In this document: piece by piece, positions 45,862 to 53,994 of the stretch
Layout of the letters: each line of letters starts with the position of its first letter
Position numbering within the stretch: position 1 is the stretch's first letter
From: Bacteroidia bacterium
GTDB lineage: Bacteria; Bacteroidota; Bacteroidia; Palsa-965
Direction of reading: 5' to 3'
Length of the DNA: 64,000 nucleotides
NCBI GenBank assembly: GCA_023151315.1
Contig: JAKLJE010000001.1
Coordinates: 231,562 to 295,561 of the forward strand
Position numbers and translations under genes: made by a program
The notes under the pieces: generated by a model
What the model was told of the DNA's origin: nothing
The model's input: the letters and a program-made list of their open reading frames with translations, nothing else
The model's database searches: none

Positions 45862-46410
45862 ATGAAAAAATATATACTGTTATTTGGAGTGTTAGCGAAT
45901 ATTATTTCCTACGCTCAATCCCGCTCCGATCTATTCCGCGCCGCTGTATCCAACGCTTCTGCATCGGATACATTCATGTTGCGTGATTCCGTGTTATGCT
46001 ATTTCACCGGTGATGCAGATTCGGATTCATCCTTCCTTTACGATTTAGTACGTGAGAAGTTCATCACGAACGATGATGTGGTTTTCATGCGCAGCCAATT
46101 GAAGAATGATCAGAAAACTTTGTGGTCCAAAGATTCCATTGCCGGCGCGGTGATTGTTCCTTCTGCTCAATGTCCGTCTAATGCGCTCAGCGCAAAGAAA
46201 GCGGCGAAAGCGTGGAAGTCGTACTTCAAATCGCACCAGAAAGGATTTTACGAAGTAGGCAAGCCGTTGTTTTCAAAAGACGGAAACAGTGCAGTGATTT
46301 ATACTTCATTCCAATGCGGTGCGAAATGCGGCAACGGCGGAGCAACACTTTTTCAGAAGAAAAACGGAAAGTGGGTAGCCGTGAAACACATTTACAGCTG
46401 GAGAAAGTAA
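45862..46410 (+). CDS. Unknown exported protein
   Basis: A 182-residue exported protein (signal peptide to about residue 19, ISYAQ). The C-terminal part shows GNSAVIYTSFQCGAKCGNGG followed by KKNGKWVAVKHIYSW, a beta-rich tail with a Cys pair typical of small periplasmic proteins with a final YxxW-like strand. Family not recognised. It follows the preceding gene by 19 bases. Confidence 0.65.
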   Translation: MKKYILLFGVLANIISYAQSRSDLFRAAVSNASASDTFMLRDSVLCYFTGDADSDSSFLYDLVREKFITNDDVVFMRSQLKNDQKTLWSKDSIAGAVIVPSAQCPSNALSAKKAAKAWKSYFKSHQKGFYEVGKPLFSKDGNSAVIYTSFQCGAKCGNGGATLFQKKNGKWVAVKHIYSWRK

Positions 46411-46430
46411 TTGCTGCTTCACTCAGCGTT

Positions 46431-47600
46431 TTACACTTTCTGTAGCGCACTTTTCAGCGCCGATCGCATTGTGGTTTTGCGTATTCCTATCAGATCAAAT
46501 TCAGTACATGAATTAAATGCAGCGAACCGCTTGAGTTCCGTTGCCAGTGCTTCCGCTATTTCAGTATCGAATCGTTCAACGTGTAATGACTTCACATAGA
46601 AAACGCCGCTGGCTCGGTCGGCTTTCGGATCCAGTGATCCGAGAAATTGATTACCGTACAAAATCGGAAGACTGAAGTAACCATACTTTCGCTTGTGTTC
46701 AGGCAGATAACATTCCAATGTATAATCAAAACCGAAAATATCTTTCAGTCTTTCCCGTCGTATTACAAGATTGTCGAAAGGTGAAAGTAATCTTGCGTTG
46801 ACTGTCTTGGACGTTTTATTCGTTTTGCGTTTTTCTACTGTGCGGTAGTATCCCGTTTTTGCTCCTTCGATTTTCACTTCTTCGATTAAACCTGAATCGA
46901 TGAATTCCGAGAGTGTGTGTTTCACCGCACGCTGCATGTTGCTTCTCAGGTGAATTACATCTTTCAATGAGAAAATTCCCAACGAGCGCATATTATTGCG
47001 CAAGAGATGCTCTGCATATTCTTCTTCTGTCGGCATTGCGATATCGAGTCCTGCAGGAATCACACGTTCGGTTATGTCGTACACTTTCTGAAAGCCTTTG
47101 CGTTCTGATACCATCAGAGATCCTTCCATGAACAATTGTTCCAACGCAATTTTCGCCGGCTTCCAATCGAACCAGCTGCCGCGCTTGCGATCGGTTTCAA
47201 AATCTTTGGATTGCAAGGGTCCTTCTGCGTGAATACGATCCAGCACATATTTCATAATGCGCTTATTCTTCGCAAACCAATGCGAATGCCCGTCGCGATA
47301 CATTTGCTTACGCGGAAGCGAAAACCGAAAATCTTCCATTGGTAAATACGAGGCCGCGTGACTCCAGTATTCAAAGATTTTTCTTCCCTTCAGAAGTTCG
47401 TGTAACTCAGCTTCCCGATACTTGTGATTTCGTGACCAGAGAACGTGATGATGTGCACGCGCAACTACGGATAGTGTATCAATTTGAATATATCCTAATC
47501 GGCGGATGATATCAATTGTATTGTTCTTTCCCGGGCTCAGCAATTGATTTTGCATGAGCGTACTCTGTACGGTTGATAGTTCAACTGCTTTCCGGTTCAT
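46431..47600 (-). CDS. YcaQ-like winged-helix DNA glycosylase (HTH_42)
   Basis: A 389-residue protein of the YcaQ/AlkX family, which unhooks interstrand crosslinks in DNA. The N-terminal motif LGYIQIDTLSVVARAHHHVL contains the catalytic QxD (Gln, Ile, Asp), followed by EYWSHAASYLP. Winged-helix modules follow, and SPFDNLVIRRERLKDIFGFD near residue 290 is family-typical. ATG 47600 chosen over an earlier in-frame start. It is convergent with the preceding gene. Confidence 0.85.
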   Translation of the reverse strand: MNRKAVELSTVQSTLMQNQLLSPGKNNTIDIIRRLGYIQIDTLSVVARAHHHVLWSRNHKYREAELHELLKGRKIFEYWSHAASYLPMEDFRFSLPRKQMYRDGHSHWFAKNKRIMKYVLDRIHAEGPLQSKDFETDRKRGSWFDWKPAKIALEQLFMEGSLMVSERKGFQKVYDITERVIPAGLDIAMPTEEEYAEHLLRNNMRSLGIFSLKDVIHLRSNMQRAVKHTLSEFIDSGLIEEVKIEGAKTGYYRTVEKRKTNKTSKTVNARLLSPFDNLVIRRERLKDIFGFDYTLECYLPEHKRKYGYFSLPILYGNQFLGSLDPKADRASGVFYVKSLHVERFDTEIAEALATELKRFAAFNSCTEFDLIGIRKTTMRSALKSALQKV

Positions 47601-47688
47601 TGTGTAAATGTAAAAAATGAGCCGTCTGTCATGCGTACCGCGAATCAATAATTTTCTTTATGTATTTTCACATCGAAATACCGGTATT

Positions 47689-48336
47689 ATGAGAAAAACA
47701 ATCTTCACATTGATTTGCAGTGCAGTTCTGTTAGCGTGCGGAACCTCGAATGAAAAGAGCCAAACTTCCGGAGGTTCTTCTGATGCGTGGAAAGCCGACT
47801 CTGCACTGTGTGCAGACTGGCGAGCGAAGATGAATAAGATCAGAAAGAGTATTCCTGTTGCGCCGGTGGATGTAAAGAAAATGGGCTTGCCGGGCAACTT
47901 CAAGGAATATGAGGGAGATACAGCAGGATTTCCCTTTGTCAGTTACTCCTATTTTAATTCTCCCATGTATGGAAAGTCTGATCTGGATCGCATGGTCATG
48001 TCTGCAGAGCCTGAAATGAATTCCGCAAACGGCGTTGCAGAAGCGGAAATTAAAAATGTGTGGACACCGATTGAAGAGAAGCGATATCTGTTCATTTATT
48101 ATCCGGAGTCGCTTGGACGCACAGGTTCACTAAACAGTAAGGAGAATGTAAGCGGTAATACAAGCGGTGTTGTGCTTGTTTACGATGTGATTGATATGAA
48201 ACCCAAAGCAGCGGTGAGTGTCGAAGCGAAATTCGATACCGGCTTGGCAGCGGATTCTACCAACAGCATGGTGCTGGACCGCAAATTGTCCGATGAACTG
48301 CGCGCCCGTTTGGTGAATAACTTTGTTAAGCATTAA
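47689..48336 (+). CDS. Unknown lipoprotein
   Basis: A 215-residue lipoprotein (MRKTIFTLICSAVLLAC, lipobox LLAC with Cys17). A short disordered Ser/Thr/Gly linker follows, then about 170 residues of mixed fold. I do not recognise a family. Divergent from the YcaQ-like gene with an 88-base gap. Confidence 0.7.
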   Translation: MRKTIFTLICSAVLLACGTSNEKSQTSGGSSDAWKADSALCADWRAKMNKIRKSIPVAPVDVKKMGLPGNFKEYEGDTAGFPFVSYSYFNSPMYGKSDLDRMVMSAEPEMNSANGVAEAEIKNVWTPIEEKRYLFIYYPESLGRTGSLNSKENVSGNTSGVVLVYDVIDMKPKAAVSVEAKFDTGLAADSTNSMVLDRKLSDELRARLVNNFVKH

Positions 48337-48382
48337 TTGCTGCTTAATCGGGCAGCAGAAGTGAATAATCTATCTTTAGAAT

Positions 48383-48844
48383 ATGTTACGATTATTACTT
48401 CCGTTTTTATTCGTGATGTTGCCCTTCACCACAACTGCGCAATGTTACGACTCAACACAAGTTGTTTACGGCGGTTATTGTGATCCGCGTTGGGAACCTG
48501 TTTGCGGTTGCGACGGATATACTTACCGCAACGATTGTTTTGCACGTAATGCAGGACTTTCAACCTGGACTTACACCATTTGCGACTATGTGGATTTCGA
48601 TTTTCTGCCGAATCCTCCGATCGATTACATTACCGTTGATGCATGGTTGAAAGCACCGGACGTAATGTATGTCGAGTTGATAGACCGCTTCGGTAAAATC
48701 TATTACACCAACGTTTTTCAAGGGAGCGACCGTTACATTTTTCAGGTCGATTTCCGTGGGTATCCGCAAGGTATTTACTACCTGCATTGCTATACAAGCT
48801 CCGGCTCAAGGGTGAAAAAAGTCCTGAAAGCCGACGAAAATTAA
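48383..48844 (+). CDS. Kazal-type protease-inhibitor domain with C-terminal sorting domain
   Basis: A 153-residue exported protein (signal peptide to about residue 20). Residues 21-67 form a Kazal domain with six cysteines (C21, C33, C41, C43, C52, C67) and the signature PVCGCDGYTYRNDC. The P1 position appears to be Pro35, unusual for a strong serine-protease inhibitor. From about residue 75 the segment FLPNPPIDYITVDAWL to VLKADEN resembles a T9SS type-A sorting domain, so the inhibitor is probably displayed or released at the surface. An element TATCTTTA lies 11 bases before the ATG. Confidence 0.75.
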   Translation: MLRLLLPFLFVMLPFTTTAQCYDSTQVVYGGYCDPRWEPVCGCDGYTYRNDCFARNAGLSTWTYTICDYVDFDFLPNPPIDYITVDAWLKAPDVMYVELIDRFGKIYYTNVFQGSDRYIFQVDFRGYPQGIYYLHCYTSSGSRVKKVLKADEN

Positions 48845-48922
48845 GCTTTTTAAGAAAATTTCATCTTGCCGTGTGGAATCCCGTTTCCGCCTGCATCATT
48901 ATTCCGGATTAATACAAGAACC

Positions 48923-49783
48923 ATGAGTACCTCAACTGTCGACCTCATCGAAACCCCGGCAAAAACTGCCTCAAATCCGTTCATCGGTATATTAAATTGG
49001 TTTAAAAGCGACGCCCGCCATTATCAGGTGTTATTCCAATTGTCTTTCCTGCTTTACGGAATTTTCGTGCTGGAATGGGCTATTCCGCTCATGCGATTGA
49101 ACATCGTGATTCTGTCGTGCCTGGCCGTTCAGGCAGTATGGATTCATTTCAAAACCAAGGATTGGACAGGATTGAAAAGTGCACTGGTAAGTGCGTTGAG
49201 TATTTGTCTGATGCTTCAGGCAAACAGCATGTGGACTTTCATTCTCGCCGCAGTACTTTCCATTGGAAGTAAATTTTTTATCCGTTGGAACGGCAAACAC
49301 ATTTTCAATCCTACGAATTTCGGAATAACAATAACTGTTCTCCTTACCGGCGATGCGTGGGTTTCTCCGGGACAATGGGGAAGCGACGGGTTGTTGCTTT
49401 TTGTTGTCGGACTCACCGGGCTTGTTGTTCTGCTTCGAGTGAAACGACTGGATACAGCATTTGCATTTCTGTTGACTTTCCTTGGCTTGATGTTCGCACG
49501 TAACATTCTTTGGTTGGGCTGGCCTGTTGATTTCTTCTTCCATCAATTGAACACAGGTTCGTTGTTGCTCTTTACATTCTTCATGATTACTGACCCTGTT
49601 CAGACACCATCTTCGCAGAAAGCACGCATGTTATGGGCGGTTGCTGTCGCAGTGGTTGCATACTACATCTCAACAAAACTGTGGATTCATACCGCTCCGC
49701 TTTGGGCACTTCTGATTCTCTCGCCACTCGTTCCTGTATTGGATAAATTCTTCCCGGGCGAACGTTTCAATTGGGCAAAGTAA
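48923..49783 (+). CDS. RnfD/NqrB-like integral membrane protein
   Basis: A 286-residue polytopic protein (about 8-9 hydrophobic segments) of the NQR2/RnfD/RnfE family. The family marks are SKFFIRWNGKHIFNPTNFGI, with the Asn-Pro-Thr near the FMN attachment region of true RnfD, and FFMITDPVQTPSS. No other Rnf or Nqr subunit is present, so this is a stand-alone member, likely not an ion pump. It is followed by two DUF2330 genes, 24 bases away, and presumably acts with them. ATG 48923. Confidence 0.75.
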   Translation: MSTSTVDLIETPAKTASNPFIGILNWFKSDARHYQVLFQLSFLLYGIFVLEWAIPLMRLNIVILSCLAVQAVWIHFKTKDWTGLKSALVSALSICLMLQANSMWTFILAAVLSIGSKFFIRWNGKHIFNPTNFGITITVLLTGDAWVSPGQWGSDGLLLFVVGLTGLVVLLRVKRLDTAFAFLLTFLGLMFARNILWLGWPVDFFFHQLNTGSLLLFTFFMITDPVQTPSSQKARMLWAVAVAVVAYYISTKLWIHTAPLWALLILSPLVPVLDKFFPGERFNWAK

Positions 49784-49807
49784 TTCACCTGAATAAAATT
49801 ATTGCAT

Positions 49808-51298
49808 ATGAAAAAGCTCATTCTATCAGTAACGGCAATTGCAGTTTCACTCAGCGGATTCGCATTCTGCGGATTCTACGTAGCGAAAGCAGACGTGAAA
49901 CTCTTCAATAAAACATCGCAGGTGATTATCGCCAAAAACGGCGAGAAACAAACTGTAACTATGTCCAGCGACTTCGAAGGAGATGTGAAAGATTTCGCGA
50001 TGGTGGTTCCAGTTCCGGTTGTTCTCGAAGAGAAAGACATTCGTGTGGTAAACAGAATTCTGTTCGACAAGCTCGATACATATTCAGCACCGCGATTGGT
50101 GGAGTATTATGATCAGAATCCGTGCTACACGCGTTACGATTATTACGATTATCCGATGGCAGGTGCAGTTGAGCAAATGGCTGTTTCAGACAGTGAAATG
50201 AGTAACGGAACCTTCAAGAATCTGGGTGTAACTGTCGAAGCCAAATACAATGTGGGTGAATATGAAATTCTGATTCTCTCTGCTAAAGAATCCGGTGGAC
50301 TGGAAACATGGCTCAATCAGAACGGTTACAAAATGCCGGTAGGAGCGAAGGAAGTGCTGGATCCATACATCAAAACAAACATGAAGTTTTTTGTGTGTAA
50401 GGTGAATCTGCAGAACTACAACACGGCAACTGCAGTTCCATTGCGTCCTTTGCAAATCACGTATTCTTCACCGAAGTTCATGTTGCCGATTCGCTTGGGA
50501 ATGGCTAACGCAAACGGTGCGCAGGATCTGGTGATCTACTGTTATTCTCAAACAGGTCGTATTGAAACAACAAACTACAGAACAGCATTGATTCCTACAG
50601 ACTTCAAAGTTCCGCTGTTTGTGCAAAGCGAATTCGGTGAATTCTACCGCGATCTTTATTACAAAGCGTTCAATCGTGAAGGCAAGAATGCGGTGTTTCT
50701 GGAATATGCCTGGGAAGTGAGTCCTATGCAGAATGTATTTTGCGATCCTTGCGTTGGCGATCCTCCGATGGTTGCGGATTTAAAAGAAGCTGGTGTTGAT
50801 TGGCTGATCAACAAAGGACAGGATTATCACACAGGTGGTAATGTGTACGAAGGAAAAGTGTTTTTTACGCGCTTGCACGTTACGTATGATCGTGAACACT
50901 TTCCACAGGATTTGATGTTCCAGGAAACTCCAAACAAGCAAACATTCCAGGGACGTTATATCCTGACACATCCTGCAAGCGGTGATTTCTCCTGCGAACA
51001 AGGTCAGACTTATATCAAAGATCTCGGTAAACGCCGTTGGAACGAGTTGTACACGTATCAGTGGTTGACCGGCCGTGATATCACCAAGCATTATGATTAT
51101 GCGAAAGAGTACGACGCATTCCTGAATAAAGAAGAACAGAAAGGAAAGAAGCAAGGTGGTTTTATGTCGTTCACTGATTTTTCAACTCCGCAGTCCGAAG
51201 GCAATAAAGAATCTGTTCCGGTATTCATTCTCTCAATGATTTCTCTCGCTGCTGTATTGTTCGCTCTGTCTCGCAAACGCAAAGACCAGATTCAGTAA
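49808..51298 (+). CDS. DUF2330 protein, copy 1
   Basis: A 496-residue exported protein of the DUF2330 family. Start region FCGFYVAKADVKLFNKTSQV; further marks are FAMVVPVPVVLEEKDIR, ESGGLETWLNQNGYKMP, RYILTHPASGDFSCEQG and RDITKHYDYAKEYDAF. After an N-terminal signal (about 1-19) the bulk is extracytoplasmic, with one C-terminal membrane segment (about 473-490) and a basic tail (SRKRKDQ), so it is membrane-tethered. Function unknown. Next to the RnfD-like gene and the second copy, 21 bases apart. ATG 49808 chosen; a TTG two codons earlier is possible. Confidence 0.85.
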   Translation: MKKLILSVTAIAVSLSGFAFCGFYVAKADVKLFNKTSQVIIAKNGEKQTVTMSSDFEGDVKDFAMVVPVPVVLEEKDIRVVNRILFDKLDTYSAPRLVEYYDQNPCYTRYDYYDYPMAGAVEQMAVSDSEMSNGTFKNLGVTVEAKYNVGEYEILILSAKESGGLETWLNQNGYKMPVGAKEVLDPYIKTNMKFFVCKVNLQNYNTATAVPLRPLQITYSSPKFMLPIRLGMANANGAQDLVIYCYSQTGRIETTNYRTALIPTDFKVPLFVQSEFGEFYRDLYYKAFNREGKNAVFLEYAWEVSPMQNVFCDPCVGDPPMVADLKEAGVDWLINKGQDYHTGGNVYEGKVFFTRLHVTYDREHFPQDLMFQETPNKQTFQGRYILTHPASGDFSCEQGQTYIKDLGKRRWNELYTYQWLTGRDITKHYDYAKEYDAFLNKEEQKGKKQGGFMSFTDFSTPQSEGNKESVPVFILSMISLAAVLFALSRKRKDQIQ

Positions 51299-51319
51299 TT
51301 CATTTTAAAGATTTAACCC

Positions 51320-52801
51320 ATGAAAAAAGTCATAGCTCTATTCCTCGCCGGTGTCATCACTGTAAACGGATATTCATTCTGCGGATTCTATGTTGCGAAA
51401 GCAGATGTGAAATTGTTCAATAAAACATCGCAGGTAATCATCGCTAAGAACGGCGAGATGCAAACAGTTACAATGTCCAGCGACTTCGAAGGCGAAGTGA
51501 AGGATTTTGCAATGGTTGTTCCGGTTCCGGTTATTCTGGAAGAGAAAGATATACGCACAGTTAACAGATTGTTGTTTGATAAACTGGATACGTATTCTGC
51601 ACCGCGTTTGGTGGAATACTACGATCAGAACCCATGTTACAAACCGGTTTATTACGATTACGCAAGAACAGCCGGTGCTCCGAAGATGGCAATGTCAAAA
51701 GCGGAGAACGTGGAGATGGAAGCCAAGAAGGATTACGGTGTTACCATCGAAGCGAAATACACTGTAGGAGAATATGACATTCTGATTTTATCAGCAAAAG
51801 AATCCGGTGGATTGGAGCAGTGGCTCATTGATAATGATTACAAGATGCCTGTAGGAGCGAAGGAAGTTCTTGATCCGTATATCAAAACCAATATGAAGTT
51901 CTTTGTTTGTAAAGTGAATCTCGATAATTATCAGGCTAACGGAGCAGTTCCGCTGAAACCGTTGCAGATCACTTACAAGTCTCCGAAGTTCATGTTGCCG
52001 ATTCGTTTGGGAATGGCAAATGCAAACGGTCCTCAGGATCTGATCATTTACATGTACTCTCAAACCGGTCGTATTGAAACTACTAACTACAGAACTGCTT
52101 TAATTCCAACTGACTTCAAAGTGCCTTTGTTTGTACAGGGTGAGTTTGGTGAGTTTTACCGTGATCTCTACAACAAAGCACATTCACGTGAAGGAAAGAA
52201 TGTTGTGTTTCTCGAGTACGCATGGGAAGTAAGTCCTATGCAGAATGTATTCTGCGATCCGTGCGTAGGCGATCCGCCAATGGTTCAGGATTTGAAAGAA
52301 GCTGGTGTTGATTGGCTCGTAAGTAAAGGACGTGATTACCACACGGGCGGAAATGTTTACGACGGAAAAGTTTTCTTCACACGTATGCACGTAACATATG
52401 ATCGCGAACATTTTCCTCAGGACTTAATGTTCCAGGAAACACCGAACAAGCAAACTTTCCAGGGACGATATGTGCTCACGCATCCTGCAAGTGGTGATTT
52501 CTCTTGCGATAAGGGCCAAACCTATCTGAAAGATCTGAGCAAACGTCGCTGGAATGAACTGTACACGTATCAGTGGCTCACAGGTCGCGATATTACCAAG
52601 CACTACGATTACGCTAAAGAATACGATGCATTCATTGAAGACAAACCTGCACAAGGGAAAAAGCAGGGCGGATTCATGTTGCTCAGCGAAGGTGAATCAA
52701 ACGGGAACCAAAACAATAACATGTTGGTGTTTGTTGTTTCACTGATAACACTTGCCGGAGTATTCTTCGCCTTATCACGAAAACGCGAACAGAAAAACTG
52801 A
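51320..52801 (+). CDS. DUF2330 protein, copy 2
   Basis: A 493-residue paralogue of the preceding protein with nearly the same sequence throughout (CGFYVAKADVKLFNKTSQV, RPDxx-free core, CGDPPM-type segment CDPCVGDPPMVQDLKEAG, RYVLTHPASGDFSCDKG). It has the same C-terminal membrane segment (LVFVVSLITLAGVFFALSRK). The differences cluster near residues 120-145 and in the C-terminal linker. A recent tandem duplication is the simplest explanation. The gene ends at a strong bidirectional terminator. Confidence 0.85.
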   Translation: MKKVIALFLAGVITVNGYSFCGFYVAKADVKLFNKTSQVIIAKNGEMQTVTMSSDFEGEVKDFAMVVPVPVILEEKDIRTVNRLLFDKLDTYSAPRLVEYYDQNPCYKPVYYDYARTAGAPKMAMSKAENVEMEAKKDYGVTIEAKYTVGEYDILILSAKESGGLEQWLIDNDYKMPVGAKEVLDPYIKTNMKFFVCKVNLDNYQANGAVPLKPLQITYKSPKFMLPIRLGMANANGPQDLIIYMYSQTGRIETTNYRTALIPTDFKVPLFVQGEFGEFYRDLYNKAHSREGKNVVFLEYAWEVSPMQNVFCDPCVGDPPMVQDLKEAGVDWLVSKGRDYHTGGNVYDGKVFFTRMHVTYDREHFPQDLMFQETPNKQTFQGRYVLTHPASGDFSCDKGQTYLKDLSKRRWNELYTYQWLTGRDITKHYDYAKEYDAFIEDKPAQGKKQGGFMLLSEGESNGNQNNNMLVFVVSLITLAGVFFALSRKREQKN

Positions 52802-52805
52802 TTAT

Positions 52806-52833
52806 AAAAAAAGGGGCAATCGCCCCTTTTTTT
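52806..52833. terminator. Bidirectional rho-independent terminator
   Basis: A perfect 12-bp inverted repeat (52806-52817 with 52822-52833, core AGGGGC/GCCCCT) with a 4-base loop and T-runs in both directions. It terminates the DUF2330 operon and the convergent sigma/His-rich operon. The stop of the membrane protein gene begins at 52834, inside the T-run. Confidence 0.93.
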
Positions 52834-53215
52834 ATTGTTGTTCCGGTGTTGAACCGTCTTTACTTTTTCCGCTCTCCCACCAACCGCACTTTTTCATTCC
52901 GCTTCTGAATTTCTCGCGATCTTCTTCACTCATCATCGACATTTTTTCTTCCCATCTTTTCTTCCATCCTCCGTGATGATGACCGTGATCGCAGGAATCT
53001 CCTCCGCAACAATGTTTCTTTCCGCCTCCTTTGAATCCGCCAACCAATAAACGTCCGAGAATCATCAGTCCTGCTGCTTCCAGGTACTTAATTTCAGGTC
53101 CGTTGAACAAAGTCGGAATTAACCAGTTCCACAACAACATCGTTACCCAGGCCAATGCAAACGCAAACAGCGTAAACAGTATCGTGGCTCCGATGACTTT
53201 CAATATCCATTTCAT
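52832..53215 (-). CDS. Small membrane protein with His/Cys-rich segment, beside an ECF sigma gene
   Basis: A 127-residue protein with two hydrophobic segments (about 5-30 and 45-62) and a soluble tail containing KKHCCGGDSCDHGHHHGG (about 66-83), a likely metal-binding cluster, then charged EEKMSMMSEEDREKF helices. I do not recognise the family. It follows the ECF sigma gene by 25 bases; such companion genes often encode regulators of the sigma factor, but this one has no anti-sigma zinc motif I know. Metal sensing or binding is a guess. Confidence 0.6.
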   Translation of the reverse strand: MKWILKVIGATILFTLFAFALAWVTMLLWNWLIPTLFNGPEIKYLEAAGLMILGRLLVGGFKGGGKKHCCGGDSCDHGHHHGGWKKRWEEKMSMMSEEDREKFRSGMKKCGWWESGKSKDGSTPEQQ

Positions 53216-53240
53216 TTTTTGTCTCCTTTCTGAACAGGAT

Positions 53241-53831
53241 TTAATTCCCCAGTTCGTTATACAGTTCTTTCAATCGTTCTCTTAAAAACAGCACTGCATA
53301 TCTTTTTCGCGACAGCAAAGTGTTGAGTGAAACTCCTGCCTCTTCCGCGAGCTCACGGAAAGACCGCTCTTCAATTTCATTTTCCCAGAATACCCAGCGT
53401 TGTTCTTCCGGTAATTCATCAAGAGCCAGCATGAGTTCACTCATAATGACGCGCCGTGCGTACTCAGCTTCCGGACCGCCTGCCGGGTCGGGCAGAAGAT
53501 CATTCAATCCAAGTCCTTCTTCTCCATCGCCGTATTCGTTTTCGTAGCGTGCTTCCAACGACTCCGTTCTTCTTCTTCTGAAAAGATCAGCGATTTTGTT
53601 CCGTGCCACACGATACACCCATCCCGATACACGGTCGATGACCCTTTCCATCCTCAAACTTTCAGCCAGCTCGGTGAATACATCCTGAAGCACGTCTTCC
53701 GGATCTTCCTCTTGTGGTATGCGTTTTCGGATAAACTCGAGCAAACGGCGTCGTTCCCGCTGGATCGTTTCTTCTAAAAGCCTGTTCTGCTCTGCGGCCA
53801 TTGTAGCGTTTATGGGTATCATGCGCTTCAT
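53241..53831 (-). CDS. ECF-type RNA polymerase sigma factor
   Basis: A 196-residue sigma-70 factor of the extracytoplasmic-function type. Region 2 is EDPEDVLQDVFTELAESL with the -10-binding segment RVSGWVYRVARNKIADLFRR; region 4 is LDELPEEQRWVFWENEI and EERSFRELAEEAGVSLNTLLSR. No region 3 is present. The start is uncertain between ATG 53831 and 53801; I give the longer. It heads a two-gene transcript with the His/Cys-rich membrane protein, so the target regulon may include it. Confidence 0.85.
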   Translation of the reverse strand: MKRMIPINATMAAEQNRLLEETIQRERRRLLEFIRKRIPQEEDPEDVLQDVFTELAESLRMERVIDRVSGWVYRVARNKIADLFRRRRTESLEARYENEYGDGEEGLGLNDLLPDPAGGPEAEYARRVIMSELMLALDELPEEQRWVFWENEIEERSFRELAEEAGVSLNTLLSRKRYAVLFLRERLKELYNELGN

Positions 53832-53994
53832 TACTGTAGAAGGAGAGTCGCAACGACCCCGCATAATATTTTACAAAGGGAAGAAAAATTTCCGATCCTG
53901 AACCGTACTGCGACTGTTAACCGCTGAAAAGCACCTGTATAATTATTCCTGTCTGGCTTGTAGGAGTTCCACTTGTTGGGCTATTTTTACCTCA

